Shown here: positions 1-5,571 of the stretch, piece by piece | How the letters are laid out: the number at the start of each line of letters is the position of its first letter | Position numbering within the stretch: position 1 is the stretch's first letter | DNA from: JBBQSF01 sp038214085 | Lineage (GTDB): Bacteria; Bacteroidota; Bacteroidia; Bacteroidales; CG2-30-32-10 | DNA: 10,913 bases | Direction: 5' to 3' | Assembly: GCA_038214085.1 (NCBI GenBank) | Contig: JBBQSF010000107.1 | Span: 1 to 10,913 of the forward strand | Translations under genes and position numbers: made by a program | Notes under the pieces: generated by a model | Seen by the model: the letters and a program-made list of their open reading frames with translations, nothing else | Database searches by the model: none | Told to the model about the DNA's origin: nothing

Positions 1-759
1 AAAGTTATCTCGAAAGTTAAAAAAATAAACAAACCCGATACGCTAAGTCTAAAGCAATTTATAGAATATTCTTTCGGAATTTATGCCATTTTCGATCCAA
101 AAATTGCTAGTGTTAAAAATGGTGAATTGCAAATTGACAAAGATAAATTGGAAGCAAAAGGCAAAATTGGTGATTGGCTCATTGCTTGTGTGGCTGATCC
201 AAACGACACCCTTATGTCGGCCTACCAACTTAGCTGCAGAGCCAAGGAAGAATGTGACAAAAAAGACTTCCAAAATGCAATCAGAGACTATAGCTGCGCA
301 ATTAATCTTGATCCAAAGTCTGGATACTACTTTTACAGAGCTTGGGCAAAAAGTGAAATAGAAAAATATGCTGAGGCCATGCCCGATTATGAACAATGTA
401 TAAAAATGAATTACAAATTAGTTGAAACCTATTTTGAAAGAGGGTATGCTTATTTCGGGCTTGGCATGTATGAAGAAGCGGTTAAGGATTTCACGTCGTC
501 AATCCAAATAGATGACGGAAATAAAATGGCCTATCAAAACAGAGGAGATTGCTATTATTATCTCGAGAAATACAAACTGGCTATCGCCGACTATGATAAA
601 ACCATTAAGCTTGATGCATCTTCTGTGAGCGCCTATATCAGTAGCGGTCTGTCAAAGAAGAAACTTGATGATTTAAAAGGAGCTTGCAAAGACTGGGATA
701 AAGCAATTGAATTGGGAAATAAAAGAGCCAAAGAATTGAAGGATAAATATTGCCAATAA
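1..759 (+). CDS. TPR-repeat protein, 3' part (start lies before the window)
   Basis: The reading frame is open from base 1 with no stop, so the visible 252 residues are the C-terminal part of a longer protein; the TTG at 127 is an internal codon, not a start. From about residue 73 to 242 there are five consecutive 34-residue tetratricopeptide repeats (roughly 73-106, 107-140, 141-174, 175-208, 209-242). Each carries the usual small/aromatic pattern and ends like A-I-x-L-D-P, for example AIRDYSCAINLDPK and AIADYDKTIKLDAS. The last repeat has the G-A-C-x-D-W-x-K-A-x-E-L-G form common at the C-terminus of Bacteroidota TPR proteins. The first 70 visible residues are not TPR and I do not recognise them. 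TPRs mediate protein-protein contacts, but the partner is unknown. The gene is separated from the downstream operon by 228 bp and probably is not part of it. Confidence 0.85.
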   Translation, partial: KVISKVKKINKPDTLSLKQFIEYSFGIYAIFDPKIASVKNGELQIDKDKLEAKGKIGDWLIACVADPNDTLMSAYQLSCRAKEECDKKDFQNAIRDYSCAINLDPKSGYYFYRAWAKSEIEKYAEAMPDYEQCIKMNYKLVETYFERGYAYFGLGMYEEAVKDFTSSIQIDDGNKMAYQNRGDCYYYLEKYKLAIADYDKTIKLDASSVSAYISSGLSKKKLDDLKGACKDWDKAIELGNKRAKELKDKYCQ

Positions 760-765
760 TATCAA

Positions 766-786
766 TGGACAAAAGTCCGGTTTTTA
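766..786 (+). terminator. Weak hairpin plus T-run after the TPR gene
   Basis: Seven bases after the TPR stop codon, TGGAC (766-770) can pair with GTCCG (775-779, last pair T-G) across an AAAA loop, followed by a run of five T from 781. The stem is only four to five pairs, so this is a candidate intrinsic terminator rather than a clear one. Position directly after a gene supports it. Confidence 0.35.
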
Positions 787-860
787 GAGGCTTATTTCTA
801 TTCAATTTATAGTACATATCTGATTAGGCTAAATTTTGAAAGCATTACATCTATTAGCCC

Positions 861-874
861 AATTATTAATAATT
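861..874. other. Perfect AT-only 14-bp palindrome upstream of the five-gene operon
   Basis: AATTATTAATAATT is identical to its reverse complement. It lies about 36 bp upstream of the candidate -7 box at 910-917, where an operator or activator site could sit. AT-only palindromes arise often by chance in DNA this AT-rich, so a regulatory role is speculative. Confidence 0.2.
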
Positions 875-909
875 AACATTCACACAGCGTGAAATTTAAA
901 AAACTTCTA

Positions 910-917
910 TATATTTG
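910..917 (+). promoter_or_regulatory. Candidate Bacteroidota -7 box (TAnnTTTG) for the five-gene operon
   Basis: TATATTTG matches the Bacteroidota -7 consensus TAnnTTTG exactly. It would place transcription start near 922-925 and give an untranslated leader of about 65 nt before the ATG at 988. No good TTG-type -33 element is visible at the expected distance. It is the only exact match I found on the plus strand in the 228-bp gap, and a promoter is expected there. Confidence 0.45.
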
Positions 918-987
918 ATACCAGAATAATACGTTAAACCTATTGCATTTTTTAGCAAAACGCGAAACCAATATTAAGTTTACTAAA

Positions 988-1395
988 ATGAAAAAAATAT
1001 TTAAAACGAAACTCCTTGCTCTGATTTTTGTTTCCATTATGATTCTTTCGTGTTCAAAAGAGCCGGGCGAAGGAGGAAATTCTTCTATTAACGGATCTAT
1101 TTGGGTTAAGAATTACAACAGTACCTTTACGGTGCTGAACAATGAATATGAAGGCACGGACCAATATGTTTATCTAATTTACGGCGACGGCCTGAGTTAT
1201 TCGGACAGAGTGAAAACAAATTATGAAGGTGTTTTTGAATTCAAATACCTTAGACCTGGAAAATACACGCTTTATGTTTACTCAAAAGACTCTACGCTTC
1301 AATCGCCTTCGGGACAAATTCCGGTAATTAAAGAAGTAGAAATTACTGATAAACACGAAGAACTTGAAGTTCCTGAATTTGTTATTTTTAATTAA
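988..1395 (+). CDS. Small lipoprotein with prealbumin/CarboxypepD_reg-like beta-sandwich
   Basis: The 135-residue protein begins with a lysine-rich n-region, a hydrophobic stretch and the lipobox I-L-S-C with the lipidated cysteine at residue 22. I chose the ATG at 988 over the in-frame TTG at 943 because the signal peptide starts exactly there and the 15 extra residues have no signal character. After the cysteine comes S-K-E, whose charge at +3/+4 resembles Bacteroidota lipoprotein export signals, so surface exposure is possible. The remainder is beta-rich. A segment near residues 88-105, containing GVFEFKYLRPGKYTLYVYSKD-type sequence split over two strands, is typical of CarboxypepD_reg-like or prealbumin-like domains that act as binding or stalk modules. 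No catalytic residues are evident. It is the first gene of a tight operon, six bases before the next start. Function within the operon is unknown; a binding or scaffold role is inference. Confidence 0.7.
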   Translation: MKKIFKTKLLALIFVSIMILSCSKEPGEGGNSSINGSIWVKNYNSTFTVLNNEYEGTDQYVYLIYGDGLSYSDRVKTNYEGVFEFKYLRPGKYTLYVYSKDSTLQSPSGQIPVIKEVEITDKHEELEVPEFVIFN

Positions 1396-1401
1396 TCCAT
1401 T

Positions 1402-1968
1402 ATGAAAAAGTTCATACTTGTTGCAACCTTTATTGTAGCTTCAGTTGCAGGTTTTGGTCAAAGTAAAAAAGAAGCCAAAGCCAACAAAATAAAATCTACA
1501 ACTGTTTGGCAAGCAGATAATGAGAATGGAAAAGCCAATACCTACAAGGATTCCTATGAGGAATTTGATAAAAATGGCAATACCGTTTCTAAAATTGAAT
1601 ACGCAAAAGATGGTTCAATTAAAAAACAAGAAACATATAAATTCGATGCCTATCAAAACAAAACCGAAGAAACTATTTTCGACCTTAAGGACAATACAAA
1701 TAAAAAGAAGATCTATAAATACAATGCAACAAACGACAAAACAGAAGAAACAGAATACAATTCATCAGGAGCTGTTGTAAAAAAAACCACGTATACTTAC
1801 AATTCAAATGGCGACAAATCATCCGAAACCATTACTGATGCTTCGGGAAATGTTACTAAAAAAGCAGTATATAATTACAATACAAAAAATCTAAAAAACG
1901 ACAAACAAACCTTTAACAATGCAAATATTCTTGAATCAGTTAAAAAATATGTTTACGAATACTTTTAA
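1402..1968 (+). CDS. Secreted protein with exact 26-residue Y-x-Y/F-N/D repeats (YD/RHS-like)
   Basis: The protein has 188 residues: a Sec signal peptide at 1-20 (hydrophobic core, then A-G-F-G-Q), a short lysine-rich linker, then tandem repeats to the C-terminus. Each repeat starts with Y-x-[YF]-[ND] followed by a turn (NG, SSG or ASG) and a K-K-x stretch. The Y-x-Y-N signature recurs at residues 79, 105, 131, 157 and 183, with a degenerate copy at 53, a strict 26-residue period. The pattern resembles YD/RHS-type beta repeats, but this is not a toxin: there is no RHS core or C-terminal toxin domain and the protein is short. It is probably a periplasmic or cell-surface beta structure. The stop codon overlaps the next start by one base (TAATG), so translation of the VTC gene is likely coupled to this one. 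Precise function is not known. Confidence 0.7.
   Translation: MKKFILVATFIVASVAGFGQSKKEAKANKIKSTTVWQADNENGKANTYKDSYEEFDKNGNTVSKIEYAKDGSIKKQETYKFDAYQNKTEETIFDLKDNTNKKKIYKYNATNDKTEETEYNSSGAVVKKTTYTYNSNGDKSSETITDASGNVTKKAVYNYNTKNLKNDKQTFNNANILESVKKYVYEYF
1558..1965 (+). repeat. Tandem 78-bp coding repeat (26 codons, five units plus a partial)
   Basis: Units begin at 1558, 1636, 1714, 1792 and 1870, with a final partial unit from 1948. Conservation is at protein level (Y-x-Y/F-N/D, turn, basic stretch) much more than at DNA level. The copies are therefore old and held by selection rather than recently amplified. The unit starting at 1558 is degenerate (E-E-F-D). Confidence 0.65.
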
Positions 1969-2723
1969 TGGATGGCCTTAACGACATATTAAACACTTTT
2001 GAACCCATTACGCTTGATGAAATGGAATCGGTTAATCTTTTGGACAGGACCGATACCAAATTCACTTTTGTTGCAAGTCAGCTTGTACCCTTTCTTAAAG
2101 AGCTAACTCAGGATTATCGTGTATTGGAAATAAATGGAATCAGAATCAACAAATATGAAACATTATACTTTGATACTCCAGAACTCAAACTATATACTTT
2201 ACATCACAACGGAAAACTCAATCGGTACAAAGTCCGTTTTAGAAGATACACCGATTCCGGTCTCAATTTTTTTGAAGTAAAATTCAAAAACAACAAAGGA
2301 AGAACCATTAAAAACAGAGTTAAAAGGAAAGAATTCCATGAGGACATTGAGGGGAAATCAGAACAACTTTTACTCGAAAAAACACCACTTTTGGCGGGCA
2401 ACTTAAAACCTGCAATTTGGGTTAATTATTCACGTATTACTTTAGTCAGCAAAAACACAACAGAGCGATTAACTATTGATGTTGGCTTAAACTACAAAAA
2501 CAACACAAACACAAAGGCTTTTCCTAATCTTGTTATAGCAGAAGTAAAACAGTACAATTTCTGCAATTCTGTTTTCTTCAATTTAATGCGTAAAAGTAAA
2601 ATTTCCGACATTTCAATAAGCAAATATTGCTTAGGTATTGTTTGTCTTTACAAACAGATCAAAAGAAACAATTTTAATCTCAAAATCAGAAATATTAACA
2701 AATTGTATCATGAAAATATTTAA
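1968..2723 (+). CDS. VTC-domain protein (polyphosphate-polymerase type triphosphate tunnel fold)
   Basis: At 251 residues this is a stand-alone VTC domain. The family includes the catalytic core of yeast Vtc4, which makes polyphosphate from ATP inside a tunnel lined with basic residues and a metal-binding glutamate. The expected motifs occur in order: R-x-D-T-K (K31), Y-F-D-T (67-70), N-R-Y-K-V-R-F-R-R-Y (85-94), F-E-V-K-F-K (102-107) with G-R (111-112), R-L-T-I-D (167-171), A-E-V-K (191-194) and S-K-Y-C (218-221). The charged residues usually needed for catalysis (K31, R90, R92, K105, R167, E192, K219) all appear present, so the enzyme looks intact. Bacterial VTC proteins are commonly encoded next to DUF4956 membrane proteins, as here. 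The last 30 residues form a basic tail overlapping the next gene. The actual product (polyphosphate or another phosphate transfer) is not proven by sequence. The start is fixed by TAATG coupling. Confidence 0.85.
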   Translation: MDGLNDILNTFEPITLDEMESVNLLDRTDTKFTFVASQLVPFLKELTQDYRVLEINGIRINKYETLYFDTPELKLYTLHHNGKLNRYKVRFRRYTDSGLNFFEVKFKNNKGRTIKNRVKRKEFHEDIEGKSEQLLLEKTPLLAGNLKPAIWVNYSRITLVSKNTTERLTIDVGLNYKNNTNTKAFPNLVIAEVKQYNFCNSVFFNLMRKSKISDISISKYCLGIVCLYKQIKRNNFNLKIRNINKLYHENI

Positions 2724-3456
2724 ATTTTTTATTGTTATTGCACTATTTTTAGCTTTTAATCTGCCTGCAAAACCAAGCTTTGCCCAAGAGCAAACTTCTG
2801 AAACACAAATCAACCAGAATGAGAATTCCGAATCAGAATTTCTTACTACCGAAACAACAAAAAAATCAGAAAAAAAGAAAGACAAAGATATTGTTGAAAT
2901 AAATGCGAAATTCTTTATCAGTATTGCAATAGATATTGCTACAGTTTTGATTATTATTTTATTGATCTATTACCCGAACAACAAAAAAATGGATTACATC
3001 TTTACTTTTATTATTTTTAATCTGGTGATATTCTTGCTCACATTTGTGCTTAATAAAGTTAAAATTTCAATGGGTGCTGCATTCGGGCTATTTGCCGTAT
3101 TTTCAATGTTGCGTTACCGTACCGAAGGAATTACGATGAAAGATATGACCTACTTGTTTATTTTTATAGCAGTTGGTTTGATCGGGGCAATACAACTTGA
3201 ATATTATACCTTAGCAGTAATGAATGGACTCATCATATTGGTTACTTTTATTCTGGATGGAAATGTTATTATTCGCCGAGAGCTATCTAAGAACATTCAA
3301 TATGAGCAAATAGAAATGATTAAACCTGAGAACCACGAAAAACTGATTGAAGACCTTAAAAACCGTACAGGGTTGGACATTCACAGAATTGTAATCAATA
3401 AAATTGATTTTTTGAAGGATACTGCTATTATCAGAATTTATTTTTATGAAAAATAA
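2710..3456 (+). CDS. DUF4956 inner-membrane protein, partner of the VTC protein
   Basis: I start the gene at the ATG at 2710, which overlaps the VTC gene by 14 nt; the upstream in-frame extension to 2638 is VTC sequence read in another frame. The 248-residue protein has a signal-peptide-like N-terminus (1-25, ending PSFAQ) and a polar, acidic then lysine-rich linker (26-60). A multi-pass membrane region of about four segments follows (about 67-88, 95-115, 146-164, 165-184). The hallmark stretch is at 122-150: GAAFGLFAVFSMLRYRT followed by K-D-M-T-Y-L-F. A soluble C-terminal domain (about 195-248) has a beta-alpha-beta pattern. DUF4956 proteins have no established biochemical activity; their frequent pairing with VTC proteins suggests a membrane anchor or channel for the VTC product, which is inference. 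The cleavable-looking N-terminus before the membrane core seems unusual. The gene overlaps the next by 11 nt. Confidence 0.85.
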   Translation: MKIFKFFIVIALFLAFNLPAKPSFAQEQTSETQINQNENSESEFLTTETTKKSEKKKDKDIVEINAKFFISIAIDIATVLIIILLIYYPNNKKMDYIFTFIIFNLVIFLLTFVLNKVKISMGAAFGLFAVFSMLRYRTEGITMKDMTYLFIFIAVGLIGAIQLEYYTLAVMNGLIILVTFILDGNVIIRRELSKNIQYEQIEMIKPENHEKLIEDLKNRTGLDIHRIVINKIDFLKDTAIIRIYFYEK

Positions 3457-4123
3457 AACCGTTTTCTTTTTTCTGTTGTTGCTTTTTTCAATCGGGTCCT
3501 TGATTTCATCAGCTCAGGTAAATGATGCCGGAATGTGGCTAAGCTTGAATGCTGAAAAAAAAATTACTCCTGCCCTTTCATTTAACTTAAGTGAAGAATT
3601 CCGTTTCAACGAAAACCTTTTAGAACTTGGTTCCTTTTTCACCGATGCGGGAGTGTCCTATAAAATCAGTAAAATGTTTAGAATATCTGCCAACTATCGA
3701 TTTTCGAACAAACGCCGTATTGACGATTCCTATAGCAAACGTCACCGTTACTATGTTGATCTTGTAATTAGAAAAAATTTCAATCCTCTTGTTTTTTCAT
3801 TTCGCACCAGATATCAATCGCAATATTCAGATATGTTTTCTTCTTCTGATGGTTTAATTTCTTCTAGCTATATACGGGAAAAACTACAAATTAAGTTCGA
3901 CCTAAATAAAAAATATTCTCCTTATGTTTACTCTGAATTGTATTATTCGTTGAACAATCCTAAAGGAAATCGTATCGACAATATGAGATATGCCGCAGGA
4001 ATTGAATATTCAATAAATCGCATGCATTCTATTGATTTATTTTATTTGATCCAAAATGAGATGAATGTAAAAAGTCCTGTCCGTGATTTTGTAATTGGTT
4101 TGGGATATAATTTTACTTTTTAA
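3446..4123 (+). CDS. DUF2490 family outer-membrane beta-barrel
   Basis: The 225-residue protein has a Sec signal peptide (residues 1-23, hydrophobic core then S-S-A-Q) and then alternating polar/aromatic strands through to a C-terminal aromatic end (G-L-G-Y-N-F-T-F), the usual signature of a barrel recognised by the BAM complex. The opening D-A-G-M-W-L-S-L and the strands around F-R-F-N-E, Y-R-F-S-N-K-R-R and H-R-Y-Y-V-D-L fit the DUF2490 family, which is of unknown function. Length suggests about 10-12 strands. Its start overlaps the DUF4956 gene by 11 nt, so it is co-expressed with the VTC/DUF4956 pair and may be their outer-membrane counterpart; a transport or anchoring role is inference. 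It ends by overlapping the convergent helicase gene. Confidence 0.75.
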   Translation: MKNKTVFFFLLLLFSIGSLISSAQVNDAGMWLSLNAEKKITPALSFNLSEEFRFNENLLELGSFFTDAGVSYKISKMFRISANYRFSNKRRIDDSYSKRHRYYVDLVIRKNFNPLVFSFRTRYQSQYSDMFSSSDGLISSSYIREKLQIKFDLNKKYSPYVYSELYYSLNNPKGNRIDNMRYAAGIEYSINRMHSIDLFYLIQNEMNVKSPVRDFVIGLGYNFTF

Positions 4124-5564
4124 TTTTTTCGAGGAAAAATTTTTCATCAAAATTCACCAACCATAATTTGTCCGTTGCCCTCGTTACTGCGGTATAAAGC
4201 CAACGATAGTATTCGAACAAATCCATTTTTTCACCAATATATCCTTGTTCAGCAAAAACAGCTTTCCACTGCCCTCCTTGGGCTTTGTGACATGTAACTG
4301 CATAAGCAAATTTAACTTGTAATGCATTAAAATACGGACTTTCTTTAACCAATTGTCGTTGTAGTTTTTTTGAATTGCTGTCTGCAAAATCTGCATAAAC
4401 ATTATTATACAATTCGTTCGATTTCTTTTCGTCGAGCGAAGAACCATCAAAATCCAATGTATCCAAAAGAATTACAACATCGAGATCATTTTCATCAGGG
4501 TAATCTATCAATCGGATGGTTACTTCTGCAAAACGAAACCCATACATTTCCGAAATTTTCCTTACCCGAAGCAATTCTACTATTTCACCATTGGCAATAA
4601 ATCCGACTTGAGACGTGTTCTGTATCCAGAAATAATTATTTTTTACTACCATGAGCAAATCACCTGCATTTATTTCTCCCTCTCGGGCAAGAATGCGTTG
4701 CCTGATCTGCTGATTAAACAGATTTGCTCTTTTGTTGGTACGGCAAATAAAAATAGAATCTTCAATTCCGAATTTGCCATAAGATTCATTTATTGCATCT
4801 TCAAATTCCTGCAGGTCAATTTTTGAAACATCAATATGATTTTCATCAAGCACGGGTATCACATCCTTTTTTACCTTTTGAATAGAATTTCTGACACGTG
4901 TTGCAATTTCCAAAATTCCCGAATCCTTTTCCTGACGCACCACTTCATCCAGTTCGAAAGTGCCGGCTTTTACATCATAAGAAGCCTTCAGGTAATCGAG
5001 ATTTAGTGCCGGACTTTCAGTGGTACCAATAGGAGGCAGTTGGGCTGAATCTCCAATAAGTATGAGCCTGCAATTGATTCCAGAGTAAACATATTCAAAA
5101 ATATCATCCAAAATGGAGTGCTGATGAAATACATCATTTAGTGATACTCCTGATGAAGAAGGAATCATGGAGGCTTCATCAACAATAAACACTGTATTTT
5201 TATAGAGATTCTGTTGCAACTGAATTTTAAGTGCGCCGTCGGGTGTATGAATTATGTGATATAGAAACCGATGGATGGTATGTGCTCTTTTTTTGGTATA
5301 ATTTGTAAGAACTTTTGCTGCTCTTCCTGTTGGTGCAAGCAAAACTGTTCGCATCTGCATTTCATTCAGGCTGTCCACAAGTGTGCGCACCACTGATGTT
5401 TTACCTGTACCCGCATAACCTTTAAGAACAAATAAAGGTCTGGTACCTGTATATAAAATAAAATTGGATAATTTCCTAAGAACCGTTTCCTGACCTTTTG
5501 TAGGAGTATGAGGAAAATATTCCAGAAAAAGCGCATACAATTGATCTGGTGTAAATGTTGGCAT
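4113..5564 (-). CDS. SF1B DNA helicase, RecD/Pif1-like
   Basis: The 483-residue protein has the full set of superfamily 1B helicase motifs: Walker A GYAGTGKT (49-56), motif Ia A-P-T-G-R-A-A-K (78-85), Walker B F-I-V-D-E-A-S (126-132), motif III I-G-D-S-A-Q-L-P-P-I-G (170-180), motif IV V-V-R-Q (208-211), the UvrD_C_2 segment V-T-C-H-K-A-Q-G (423-430) and motif VI Y-T-A-V-T-R-A (457-463). It should hydrolyse ATP to unwind DNA in the 5'-3' direction typical of SF1B. It lacks the long N-terminal region of RecD2 and any RecB/RecC neighbour, so it is not the RecBCD RecD subunit; I give no symbol. Bacteroidota genomes commonly carry stand-alone proteins of this size and motif set. It starts 7 nt after tamL, without a Shine-Dalgarno sequence, and probably shares its transcript. 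The 3' end overlaps the DUF2490 gene by 11 nt. Confidence 0.85.
   Translation of the reverse strand: MPTFTPDQLYALFLEYFPHTPTKGQETVLRKLSNFILYTGTRPLFVLKGYAGTGKTSVVRTLVDSLNEMQMRTVLLAPTGRAAKVLTNYTKKRAHTIHRFLYHIIHTPDGALKIQLQQNLYKNTVFIVDEASMIPSSSGVSLNDVFHQHSILDDIFEYVYSGINCRLILIGDSAQLPPIGTTESPALNLDYLKASYDVKAGTFELDEVVRQEKDSGILEIATRVRNSIQKVKKDVIPVLDENHIDVSKIDLQEFEDAINESYGKFGIEDSIFICRTNKRANLFNQQIRQRILAREGEINAGDLLMVVKNNYFWIQNTSQVGFIANGEIVELLRVRKISEMYGFRFAEVTIRLIDYPDENDLDVVILLDTLDFDGSSLDEKKSNELYNNVYADFADSNSKKLQRQLVKESPYFNALQVKFAYAVTCHKAQGGQWKAVFAEQGYIGEKMDLFEYYRWLYTAVTRATDKLWLVNFDEKFFLEKIKK
4124..4145. terminator. Possible AT-rich hairpin at the convergent gene ends
   Basis: TTTTTC (4125-4130) can pair with GAAAAA (4134-4139) around a GAG loop, followed on the plus strand by a run of T starting at 4140 and flanked on the minus strand by T-rich sequence as well. 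It lies just after the DUF2490 stop, inside the 3' end of the helicase gene. The stem has only one G-C pair, so termination strength is doubtful; there is no other candidate between the converging genes. Confidence 0.25.
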
Positions 5565-5571
5565 ATTTCTA

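Noticed and set aside
83..361. Overlapping open frames on either strand in the TPR, repeat-protein, VTC, helicase, TamL and T9SS-cargo genes
   Set aside because: They lack family features and lie wholly inside well-supported genes in other frames; they are by-products of AT-rich coding sequence.
943..987. In-frame TTG at 943 as start of the small lipoprotein gene
   Set aside because: It would add 15 residues ahead of a perfectly placed lysine-rich lipoprotein signal that begins at the ATG at 988.
1558..1965. CRISPR-like or recently amplified DNA repeat
   Set aside because: Repetition is at protein level with diverged DNA, without identical repeats or spacers.
1402..1968. RHS/YD toxin
   Set aside because: The protein is short, has no RHS core or variable toxin domain, and there is no immunity gene; it only shares a Y-x-Y-N type repeat pattern.
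2638..2709. Upstream extension of the DUF4956 gene to 2638
   Set aside because: It lies within the VTC coding sequence in another frame, and the signal-like N-terminus begins at the ATG at 2710.
4113..5564. RecD subunit of RecBCD, or a mobile-element helicase
   Set aside because: No RecB or RecC neighbour is present, and no integrase, transposase, relaxase or defence gene lies nearby; the context looks chromosomal.
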